From Cryptomeria japonica (taxonomy: Eukaryota; Streptophyta; Pinopsida; Cupressales; Cupressaceae), in NCBI RefSeq assembly GCF_030272615.1, contig NC_081408.1, positions 764,292,173-764,356,172 of the forward strand: DNA of 64,000 nucleotides, given 5' to 3'. Within the stretch, counting starts at the first letter, position 1. Each line of letters opens with the position of its first letter. Positions 1-10,217 of the stretch are shown one piece after another. A program made the translations under genes and the position numbers. The notes below the pieces were generated by a model, which was not told the DNA's origin, did no database searches, and was given only the letters and a program-made list of their open reading frames with translations.

Positions 1-1682
1 TTGGAGGCTGAAATCCTTATCAATTGAGAGAATTCAATTTTTTCTCTATTTGTTTACGAAAAAATTTAATTATGGAATTTTACAAAAGTTGAGATCATAT
101 GATTTTACAAGAGAGTTTGAGAGAACATTTTACACGATATGATCATTTTTAAACGATGTGCCACCAATAAAAAAATTATGCTAAAAATCATTTTTTTAAT
201 GCTAGTTAAAATTGCATAATATAATTTCTCTACATATTTGTTGACAAAAATTTATTTGTTGCAAAGCTATTCATTAATTTTAGTTGCAAGTTTTATTTGT
301 GAGATAAAGTTTGTGTTTGGTTGCAAAGATTAACATTTTATTTTGTGGCTTTTGGTCTTTGTCTACATGAGTGGATTTGAACATCTTACTTAGAGGCTTT
401 TGAAACATGTTTATGATAAATTGTTGCTTTTTCAATTTTGTTATAATTGATTGATGTTCACCAATTCCTATCAATGAAGTATCAAATAGTGCCCCAAATC
501 TAGATGGAAATTGCATACTGTATATGTAGGAATATTGTATAGGTCATAAGAATGAAAAAAAAATGCAAATATATACAATTTGTTCTTCTATGCAAAAAAA
601 CTAACCATTGAAATAAAATAAATGAAGGAGGGAATTATATGATTAAACTATATGCATGTCCTTTATTTGAAAGATTATTAGGTTGATTGTGAGATGATTT
701 TGAGGGAAGAAAAAAAGATTCTAGTGGAATGACTATGAAATAGATAGCAATTTTAATTTGAAGGAGACATTAAAAAGAGTGAAATGCCAATATTAATGTC
801 TTATCTTCTAGGTATATGAAATATATAATTTTCTTCCAACCACTTCCATCTTTGATTAAAAACCATATAAAAGTGTGGAAAGGATGAAGACCATATTGTA
901 GGGCCTTTTTGTGGCTTGATAAGAGAAGAATTCAGGAGGGTGCTTGTCAAGATGAAAGGTCATTGAAATAGATTAACGGTTCGAACTTAAAGTTGTGAAA
1001 TTTTAAAATGGAAGATTTTCTTGTAGCTTAGGACTAGTGGTTGCAGTTGTTGGTCAAATCCATTTATGATGAAAGGTGAAGGATTGAAACTATTGAATGA
1101 CTAGACATATTTGAAGAGATTGCAAGTTTGAGAAGGATGAAAATTACACCCATTAAGGTTCCTTCTTAGAATTAGATTCCTCCAATGAAGAAGGTGAAGT
1201 CATGTTGCTAATTGATTTAAGTAGTTTTACATTCTTTCTTGTATAGGTAGTTGGACTAGATTGACTTATAGAGCATAAAATATTGCTAATTGTTATTTTG
1301 AAGTGTTTATTTTACTTGGTAGTTGAAATATAGTCAAAGAAATGTTGATTTAATGCTCTATTGCAGCTATTTTATTGATTTTTATTAGGTAAATAAATCA
1401 CTCTCCTAGGTAGGTAATAAGGTCATTTGTCATCCTTAATTAAAGGTAATCAAGTTCCACATATATCCCATAAATTACTATCGATTAATGACTATTAGAT
1501 ACCACCTTTTCCTCATCTTTGATTGATGACAATTAGATTTTATCTTTGGATCGTCAAGTAGAACCATTATCTTAACTTGATTAAATTAATTTGATGCAAC
1601 CATGGCCCAAATGGTATAATAATGAATTATCCAACCATGTAGCCAAAAAAACTTACAACAATCTAATGAAACAATGACGTAT
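1..1682. other. AT-rich non-coding flank
   Basis: I see no gene here. The longest open frames are under 80 codons and have no recognisable motif. The stretch ends at the target-site duplication of the LINE that follows and is the pre-insertion host sequence on its left side. Confidence 0.6.
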
Positions 1683-1698
1683 AATTTCTTATATTTGT
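1683..1698 (+). repeat. Left target-site duplication of the 7-kb LINE
   Basis: The 16 bases aatttcttatatttgt recur exactly at 8763-8778, directly after the LINE poly(A) tail. Such a long perfect repeat is the signature of target-primed reverse transcription and fixes both ends of the element. Confidence 0.9.
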
Positions 1699-2982
1699 GC
1701 CCGGAGGCTTTGTTAAAAATTGGGGATGCTTTAGGAACCCTAGTTGGTATTGAGGAGGATTTCCTAAAAGGTCTTAAAGGAGACGTAGCAAACATCTATG
1801 TGGAGATTGATCTCCAAAAAGGATTCTACAACGCTCTAGAAATCATTTCAGAAATGGGAAGATGGAACCAAAAAGTGCAAAGACTGGGCAAGCAAATTCC
1901 TGGCAAATGTATTCTCTGAAACCAACTAATCAAGAACAACTCAATAGCAGCTTCAACAGGTGTTGTTCATCTCACACATCAGTTTCACCTTCGAGCTTCC
2001 CCGATTAAGGAAGGTCTGAAGTTGGATAGGGGTCAGGCTAATCCTTTGGTTCCATCTGCAGTGGAGGCAACCCAGCTCGACAGGAATGCCTTTGGCCAGT
2101 CTCAAGTCAAAGATCATGATTTTTTAGTGCCTTCAGCCTCTCCAGCGCCTCAACCACTTCTCACTCCTAGTTCTTCCCCCTAACTTAAAGAGTCTCTTGG
2201 CCAGTTGCTGCCCTCTAGCACAGGTATGATTTCTCCATCCCCTCTTTTTTCCCCTCACAGTTGTCCTCCTCTTATTCTCTCCCCTATCCATAAGTTGTAG
2301 CCTCAAAAGCAGTTAGAAGTCTATTTGGCCAAAAGCAGACTCCTTCCCTCTCCAGAGGAGCTTTTAATATCTTCTCTCAGCCTTCTTCCAAGGTTCCAAA
2401 AAAAAAAAAAATAGTCTCAGATTCAATAAACAGAAAGCTCACACCCACCTCAAGAAACCCATTCCCAAACCATTGCACGTTGCCAAAATTTTGCAAGAAG
2501 AGGAGTCCATTGAAATGGATCTTATGGTTGAGCTAGAAGAGGACCACGAGCCTCTTCTACCTAATGGTGAGATCCACTCTCCCTTAGATTTTCCCCCATC
2601 TGAGCAGATTCTTAATCTCTCAATGGGTAGCCCAATACCATCTATGTTTTCTCCCATTCCAACTCCTCAAGATCTGGGCCTTTCTTTAGATCAAAATGCT
2701 AAGAAACTGTTGTAGGATCTAATGATCCAAGATGAAGACCTGGACTCAATTCTAGATACCCCTCTAGCAGTATTGTACTCTCAGGTCAAAGAAAAAAGAA
2801 AGTTAGGCCTTCATCAGATTCGTGAGGGTTTGGAAAAACCAGACTTTGGTTCCTCCCCTCCTAAGAAAGGCCGCAAATCTCTTATTGAAGCCAGGACTTT
2901 AGATGGTGCTGCTAAAAACCAATCAAAACTTCAAGACCTTTGGAAAGTAGAGAAGGGGAATCCCCTTCCTGAACAACAATGA
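1699..2982 (+). pseudogene. LINE ORF1 (gag-like) remnant, 5'-truncated
   Basis: The first open piece, to 1919, encodes IGDALGTLVGIEEDF and VEIDLQKGF. These match the second half of the DUF4283-type domain typical of plant L1 ORF1 proteins (IG..LG...D....YARI.VE.DL). A low-complexity Ser/Pro-rich middle follows, in other frames. Then comes an acidic then basic C-terminal part at 2473-2982, interrupted by one TAG at 2713. The family normally ends in a CCHC knuckle, which I do not see. The terminal TGA at 2980-2982 overlaps the ORF2 start codon as ATGA, a layout that suggests coupled reinitiation in the parent element. Confidence 0.75.
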
Positions 2983-5900
2983 AAATCTTATCTTGGAATG
3001 TTAGGGGTCTCAATGCCCCTAACAAACAAAGGGTGATCAAAAGGAGGATTCTTTTGGTCAGTGCATAAATTATTGTTTTACAAGAAACGAAGCTGGACAA
3101 TATGCAAGCAGTTGCGTTTGGTAGTGGAATTAACCCCCATTTCATTACTTCCTCGCAAGTGACAGTGGATTTAGATGGGGCTTCAGGAGGCCTAATGATA
3201 ATCTGGAAGCCTTGCCAAGTTAAAGTTGTTGGCATTGCTTCAAATAGGAATTGGATCCTAGCAAAAGTATTCCATCTCCAGTCCAATTCATCTTTCTTTG
3301 TCATTAATACTTATGGTCCAGTCTCCCCCATCAACAAACGCCTTTTATGGTCCTCCTTAGATGTAGTCCTATCTTCTCATACTAAGGAACAACTCTATAT
3401 AGGGGGTGACTTTAATGCTATCAGAAGAACCTCTGATAAAAGGGGAGGATTAATCTGCTTAGGTGGATCTCAGCAGGACTTCAACGACTGGATTGATAGG
3501 AATGGTCTGATGCAAATAGACTCAGGTGATTTGTTCACTTGGACAAATAGAAGGACATGTTTTAGCAATATTGCCAAAAAATTAGATAGATTCTTTTGGC
3601 AAGGTGACTTAAGGAGCTTCCCATTCACCCTTTCATGCTTGGTTATCCCCTGTTCAGGATCGGATCATTATCCCATATTGCTGTCCTTGATTGATAATAA
3701 GTCAAATTACAAAGCCCCATTCAGGTTTGAGAACACGTGGATGAAGGACCAAAACTTTCTCTCTTTGATAGAAAATTGGTGGAAGGAGGCGTTGGTGGTA
3801 GGCTCAAAACTCTTCTGCTTTAGTGCTAAGTTGAAATTTGTCAAACACAAACTACTTCAATGGAACTCCCAGCATTTTAGAAACATCTTCTCAACAAAAT
3901 GTTCGATAGAAGGAAGATTGGCAACCCTAAATGATAAGATCATTCTGGAAGGTATGGATCTGGAATCGTTTCAACAAGAAAAGATGCTCCTACTGGAATA
4001 TGAGGATATCTTGTCCAAAGAAGAGATTTTCTGGAAGCAGAAATCGAGGGAGAACTGGCTTAGTATGGGAGACAAAAACACTAAGTTCTTTCATAATGTA
4101 ATAAAGATTAGAAGGAGTAAAAATTGGATATCAAAACTAGAGTCCAAGGACAACCGAATCATAGAGGATCCTGATGAAATTAAGAAGGAAATCACTTCTT
4201 TCTTTTTCAATCTCCTAAACAACTTTGAAGGTTCTCAGTTAATAGAGCAAGGAAAGATGTTGGATGTGATCCCCAAGATCATAATAGACAAGCAGAACCA
4301 AAATCTAAATGAGAGCATAAAGATGGATGAAGTCTATCAAGCCCTCAATCAACTGCCTTTGGGTAAAGCTCCTAGCCCGGATGGCTTCCCAATGGATTTT
4401 TACAAGAAGTGTTAGCACATCTTAGGTCAGGATCTTATGGCAGCTCTGGAATGCTCAAGGAGATCAAGAAGGCTTCTTAAGGAAGTTAACAACACATTCA
4501 TCGTCTTCATCCCTAAGAAGGAGAATGCAGTAAAGCTAGGTGATTTCAGACCCATCTCACTTTGCAACACAGTTTATAAAATCCTCTCAAAAGTCATGAT
4601 GAATAGAATGAAGCCCCTCATGGAATCAATCATAACAGAAGAACAAACAGGGTTTGTTGCAGGTCTCTCAATCCTTGATGGAGCCATAATAGCATAAGAA
4701 GCAATCCATACTCTCCAAAGTACTAAAAGACCAGGTATGATGATTAAAGTAGATATTTCAAAGGCTTGTGATAGTGTAGATTGGTGATTCCTCTGCAAGG
4801 TTATGCAAGCCTTTGGTTTTGTAAAGCAGTGGATTGACTGGGTCTTCAAATGCATCTCCACTCTAAAATTTTCAATCTTGGTAAATGGGAAACCATAAGG
4901 CTTTTTTTCCTCTACAAGGGGAATTAGACAAGGAGATCCTATCTCTCCTTTTCTCTACATTATAATGGGGGAGATTTTGGGCAGAACACTAAAGAGAAGC
5001 CACATGAAAAATCTTTTAGAGGGAATCAAGGTAACCAGAAACTTTACAGTCACACACTAGCAGTTTGCAAATGATAATCTCCTCTTGGGGGCAACAAAAA
5101 TCAAAGAGGCTTCCCACCTTAAACAAATTCTAGACACCTTTGTGAAAGCCTCAGGACAAATAAGGAATAAGGACAAATCCAAGGTCCACTTCTTTTCTAC
5201 CTCTAGACTCTTGCAGTCTAAAATACTTTCAATTTTGGATTGCACTGAAGGATCCCTCCCTTGTATCCATCTGGGAATCCCAATTGATCATGGCACTGAG
5301 AATGCTAGATCGTGGGATCCTCTTAAACTAAAAATGGATCAGATCTCAAACTCCTGGAAAGGGAAATGGCTGTCCTGGGCTGGCAAACTTGTTATGATCC
5401 AAGCAGTAATAGCGACCCTGCCCATCTATCTTCTATCCATCCTATCTCTCACAGCAAGTGCAAATGCCTTTCTTATTAAGAAAATGACGAATTTCTTTTG
5501 GAAAAACTCAGAGGAGAAACATAGGATAGCTAATTGCATGGGAAAAAATAATCAAGCCTAAAGTCATGGGGGGTTTAGGTCTTAAGGATCTCAAATTGCA
5601 AAATAAAGCTCTAGGGGCCAAACTAGTATGAAAGTTCATCAGGTATCCTAATATCACATGGGCTAGAATGCTAGCCACTAAATATTTACCAAATCAAGAA
5701 CCAACCAATCTTCTTCGAGCAAACTCATTCCCCAAGGGCTCTAAAATGTGGAATTTTTTAATTTCCTGTAGAAACTTGATATCAGAACAAATCTCATGGG
5801 ATATCCGAGATGGAGCTTCAAGCCTCTTTTGGGAAGACTCCTGGGGTGGCTACCCTCCCATAGCTAATTCACTCAACATTCCAACAATAGAAAACTGGAT

Positions 5901-6543
5901 TAAGCACCACTGGGGTGTCAGAGTGAGAGATTATATGAGTTTTGATGGTTCACCCGACTCTCAAAGTTGGAGATGGAAATCATTGGAAGGAGTTCCTACT
6001 GCAAGGAATGATATAGACCAACTCAAAGAACTCTTAAAAGCAAGAAATGTTAATCCGAGAAGAGGGAATGACTCTTTAATTTGGGCTCCTTCTAAAACAG
6101 GGCTCTACAATCCTAGAGATGGTTACAGAGTACTGGTTAACAATGTCGTTCAGGATCAACTAGACTTCCCCAAGAAGTTGTTTTGGAGCTCTAAAGTCAT
6201 CCCTAAGGCATGGATCTTTGCATGGATAGTTTATCAAAGGAAGATCTTAACTACAGAAAAATTCACAAAAATGGGGTTCGCAGGACCCTCTAGGTGCATC
6301 ATGTGCAAAGCTCAATCAGAGACAGTGGACCATCTACTACTCACCTATCCCTTTGCATTCAAATGCTGGCGATGGCTCTATGCTAAAATTGGCCTGATCA
6401 CAGCTCTTCCAAATGACATCAAATCCCTGTTTCAAAGCTGGACTATCCCAACCAAGGAGTCCACCCTGAGTTCAATCATGGAATTGTCCCCTTCAAGTCT
6501 AGTCTGGGAAATATGGAAGGAGAGGAATCGCAAGCTATTTTGA
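2979..6543 (+). pseudogene. LINE ORF2: endonuclease and reverse transcriptase, inactivated
   Basis: The frame starts with ATG at 2979. The apurinic-type endonuclease shows W-N-V-R-G-L, QETK, GGDFNAI and SDHYP, with a TAA at 3066 between the first two blocks. The reverse transcriptase follows (IPKKENA..., DFRPISLCN, EEQTGFVAG, KVDISKACDSVDW, IRQGDPISPFL). The catalytic F-A-D-D box reads F-A-N-D because codon 5070-5072 is AAT. Stops also fall at 4413, 4695 and several later places, and a frameshift near 5535-5550 moves the C-terminal part into another frame. A zinc-binding region near 6290-6360 keeps CIMC and ETVDH but has Tyr in place of the usual last Cys. The piece ends at a frameshift in a T-run at 6538-6541. 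Confidence 0.92.
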
Positions 6544-7216
6544 CAACAAATCCAGAAGAATAGAAACAATCTTGAACTCAATTGAATCAATTATTGTGGA
6601 TTCAGTTAACTGCAAGTTAGCCTTCTCTTTGGGTCCACCGAAAGTTTTCTCATCTTGGGATGAAAGCATAAGGAAAAATTGGCATGGGATCAGGATTCCT
6701 CCCTCTTTTGGGCAAAAAGACAACAGGAGAAAGATTGCTATCTAGTCTCCTCCAAAGCCTGGCTGGATAAAACTAAATTTTGATGGCACCTCAAGAGGCA
6801 ACTCGGGCCCTTCAGGCATAGGATATGTAATCAGAGACCACACAGGAGCAATCCTTGGGAAAATGGCAAAGTCGATCTCCCCAGACACAAACAACATAGC
6901 AGAGTTGAAAGCTTTACAATTCGGACTGAGAGATTGCATTAACCATGGTTTTAATAACATATTAGTGGAGGGCGACTCAGAGATTGCAATAAATGCCATC
7001 AAGAGGAAAAACACTCCAAATTGGAGACTGCAGGAAATTCTAGAAAGCATAGTCGCAAGCTTGGATAGGATCGACAACTATGAAGCTAAGAATATCTACA
7101 GAGAAGCAAACTCAGAGGCAGATGTTCTTTCGAAATTAGTCGCTCAAGGATCCTATCTTCACAGTTGGGATCAAGGGTATCTTCCTGTTACTCATGCAAA
7201 CCATTGCAATTGACAG
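6542..7216 (+). pseudogene. LINE ORF2 C-terminal RNase H domain
   Basis: This continues ORF2 after a one-base T insertion. A linker of about 60 codons and a TAG near 6743 precede an RNase H fold of the RVT_3 type. It keeps KLNFDGTSRGN (first Asp), NIAELKALQFGL (Glu), VEGDSEIAI (second Asp) and a late REANSEAD block, so the catalytic carboxylates are still present. The frame closes with TGA at 7211-7213. RNase H at the C-terminus of ORF2 is typical of one group of plant L1 elements and degrades the RNA strand during second-strand synthesis. The same fold recurs at 25.8 kb and 42.4 kb in other LINE fragments. Confidence 0.88.
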
Positions 7217-7696
7217 GCTAGGGTCCCAGAGGTTTAATCATATGCAAGAATCCCTTCAGGATCTTGCAGAAGCTTCCTACCTTTTGCTATACAGTTAACA
7301 TAAAATTTAACCCTGGCGGCTAAGCTTAACGGTCATATCAATTCAAATTTAATCCTACCTTTCTTGGGAGGGTGGGCCCACAGTTAATCACGTCATCTAA
7401 GTCGTAGTCATGACCTATGCTTTCTCTGATCCTCCTCTCGAGATAGCTGACAAATTGTCAAATCAATTTAAGGTCTGTGTGGCCTGAACGAGAGATTTGG
7501 CATGACAAGGACAAACATCCCTCGCCACCTTTGCTAGCAAATTTATTGCAAACCCGACCATCATTATTCGGCTTTAAACAGTGTGCCATCCTTCTTCTTC
7601 ATATTTGTTTTCTGCATTCCGTGTTCATTCCCATCTCTCTGCTAATTTCTCTCAGAGTCCAATTCCTCCTCTGTTGACTAGCCTGCATTGCCATCT
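7217..7696 (+). other. LINE 3' region, leader-like stretch before the third reading frame
   Basis: This stretch follows the ORF2 stop and carries no long frame. Its last 150 bases are pyrimidine-rich (cttcttcttc, ctctctgc), like a plant 5' leader, and lead into the ATG at 7697. It lies inside the TSD-bounded element, so it moved with the LINE. Whether it is a 3' UTR or an internal promoter and leader cannot be decided from the sequence alone. Confidence 0.4.
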
Positions 7697-8476
7697 ATGG
7701 CGTCTGAGCCCCCTTTTGGCTTCATCATGAGCGTGTATCCCAGACCCACTTGTTGTTTTGGAGCAGACACTCCAATCTCCCTCTCGACATCAACACGTCA
7801 AGTCTCTTTCAGGAAAATTACAGACTTAAGGCTCAAGCGCCTCCTCCTCTTCTTGGATTTCCCCCTCACTTTGGCTATGAAGATGATCTTAGGCAGCAGA
7901 CACCTGAACAAAGATGAGTATCCTCGGGACAACACCAGCATTTCCTCAAGGTTCGTTGCCTCCCTGCTAAACCTAAAACTCGCCAAGCAAGCAGTTTGGA
8001 CTCTCACCAAGAAGATTTTTCTGGAGGAGGTCACCCAAGAGCTCCAGAAAATTCTAAACAAAGCAATTCATGACTTTGGGGCCCCTCGGCCAGGGGATAG
8101 AATCCTCTTCAACACTCATGGAGAATTAATTAATTATTATCCTTTCCTGCTTGACTTGAAAGGTAAAGACCTAGATAGGCATCGAGTTTTTGCGAGTGTT
8201 GGTCTTGGCTGCCTCAAATGGCGGTTCCTGGGAGAGAACTCAGATGACCTGGGAAGGGAGGAGGACGTAATTTAGTTTGCAAGACTCAATGCTATTCTGC
8301 CTCCGAAACCAGAAGATGAAAACCCTCATTTGGAACAGGCTCGCAAGGGTTGCGCTTGCAAGGGTCGTCGCGAGTCTGGAAATGGCCGTGGTAGAGGTCT
8401 CCCACCGAGCAGAGGTCATGGACGCGCAAGGAAGGAGCATCTGTCATCTGAAGCTCACAAGGAAAATGCAAGCTAG
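7697..8476 (+). pseudogene. Unrecognised third LINE reading frame with basic RG-rich tail
   Basis: From ATG 7697 the frame is open to TAG 8273-8275. It then continues in the same frame to TAG 8474-8476, about 259 codons with a single internal stop. The first 190 residues begin MASEPPFGF and include a basic helical-looking stretch. The last 66 residues are rich in Arg, Gly and Lys (GRRESGNGRGRG, SRGHGRARKE), suggesting nucleic-acid binding. It sits between RNase H and the poly(A) and inside the TSD-bounded unit. I do not recognise the family. It could be an unusual LINE ORF3, a transduced host exon, or another element's ORF1 captured before transposition. Confidence 0.5.
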
Positions 8477-8762
8477 GCCCCCTCTAGCTACCTTAAGCTT
8501 TTTGTTATGTCTCTCAAGCAGGTTTTTTGATTTCTTTATTATAATCTCTATTAATAGGGCAGTAAACATCTGCCATTTAGACTTTAAATTCTTGTTTTAA
8601 AGGGTTTTCTCATACTTTCATATGGAATGCCTGCTTGCATTCCTTCTTTTCTACTAGAAGGAATTTTGATGCATCCTTTTTTGTTGAACTCTGCTAAAAA
8701 CTATTGCTCTGTAAATTCTATATAATCAATATAATATGGCTTTGCCTTTACTGATAAAAAAA

Positions 8763-8778
8763 AATTTCTTATATTTGT
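8763..8778 (+). repeat. Right target-site duplication of the LINE
   Basis: Exact copy of 1683-1698, immediately after the A-tail that begins near 8755. Confidence 0.9.
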
Positions 8779-9860
8779 TACAATTATTAAAAAAAAATTG
8801 CAATGCATATTTTCTCTTCTTATCAAATTTATCCTTTCCTAAAGAAGTGATTATATGTCAATAAGGAAAGATATAGAGTAGAAACATACAAAATGATGAA
8901 GTTTGGTCCTTGTAAAATTGTCAATTTTTTTTAAAATACTTTTAAAGTATAATTGTTTACACTCCTATAGAAATAAACTCCTTATTTATATAAGAAATTT
9001 TGAATAATGCTAACACTAGTTATAATATCATTATCTTCTTTTTCAATTCAAAGAAGAGAGCCCTTTCATCAAAATGTTTGAGAAATGGAAGGCTCGCAAC
9101 CTATGAGAGCCCTAAGAGTTAGCATAATGTTTGAGAAATGCGACATTATGGATGACTAAGAGCTACCTCTATGACTAAGATTTACTCAAAGCATCAATAT
9201 TTTATGTTTGAGGAATGTAGGATGGTCAACTTAGAACAGTTTTTTTTTTTAATGATAAAGGTTCAATTGAACTAGATAAAAGGTCAAATAGATGTCAATG
9301 TATTCTCTTTTGATATATTAGAAATATAAGATATCATAGTATACATACACAGAATTAATATTAAAATTTAAATAATGAGCATCAAATCTAAATGAAGGTA
9401 AATCGTGTGGCCATTCAGAGAAAAAAATGAAGGTAAATCGTGTGGCCATTTAGAGAAAAAAATTGCATGATGCGTCGAATAACATCTCCTTAAAACTTAA
9501 TTATTGCTGCCACAAAAGAGCCATTTATACCCATTTGCCTATAAGCATCATTTCCCATATTGGTAATCAATTTTTTTTGGGTTAAATCAGCAAGTTATCA
9601 AGAAAATATCAAGATCAATCTTCCAAAGAAACAAAGCCAAGAAGGATACATTTTGAGAGCTTGCAGTTGCAGATCTTATAAACTTAACTGAATTACAAAT
9701 GTACCCAGTTTACATCTCTTGTCAATCAGATTGCTATTGCACCAAACTACTTTGGTTCGATCTTTGCTTTTAGTGGATGAAATCAAAATGAGTATTATGG
9801 TGTTCACAGAAGGAAATAAAAATCTATTTTCTTGAGAAATTCTCAAGATAAAACCAATAT
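8779..9860. other. AT-rich non-coding stretch
   Basis: No gene is visible. The one structured feature is the 35-bp tandem duplication at 9390-9461. The last part approaches the 3' flank shared by the two OTU genes. Confidence 0.5.
9390..9461 (+). repeat. Two-copy tandem repeat, 35-bp unit
   Basis: The unit begins aatgaaggtaaatcgtgtgg and repeats 35 bases later with one clear change (cattcagag versus catttagag). It is a recent local duplication with no coding content. Confidence 0.85.
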
Positions 9861-10217
9861 CTCTGGTCAATCAGATTGCTACTGCAATAGACACCTTTTA
9901 ATGTTTCAATCTCCCCATCTAATAGGATAAATCAAATTGGAAACTCCTTTATTGCTAAATAGTACAGACAAGGATTTGAATATTGAAAAATTCTCAAGAT
10001 TTAAATGAAAACATATTAAAAATTGGTTTAAAATGCAAGAAAGGTGAGCTCCATCGGCAATTTTGAATATGCCAAATCAAACACCATTAAGTTGCACATA
10101 ATTAATTAGAGTACTATCAGTCCTGCCTTCCATTAAATACCAAGAAGAGCTTCCAGCGAATTTGCTAATAGGTGCTCTGAATCCAGTTGACTTTAGAAGG
10201 TTTCCAGCTTTATTAGC

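Larger units (their letters stand above)
1699..8762 (+). mobile_element. 5'-truncated L1-type LINE retrotransposon, decayed
   Basis: This non-LTR retrotransposon is 7064 bp long and is bounded by the 16-bp TSD at 1683-1698 and 8763-8778. It starts inside the ORF1 nucleic-acid-binding domain, so the 5' UTR and ORF1 start were lost by incomplete reverse transcription. In order it holds an ORF1 remnant, ORF2 with endonuclease, reverse transcriptase, zinc-binding and RNase H regions, then about 1.5 kb with an extra reading frame, and a short A-tail. Several stops and at least two frameshifts show it is dead. Plant L1 elements with a C-terminal RNase H are well known; the long 3' region with a reading frame is unusual. 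Confidence 0.93.

Noticed and set aside
1592-1676. Short frame MQPWPKWYNNELSN just upstream of the LINE, resembling the W-x-F-x-P region of LINE ORF1
   Set aside because: It lies outside the 16-bp TSD, so it is host sequence; the resemblance is weak.
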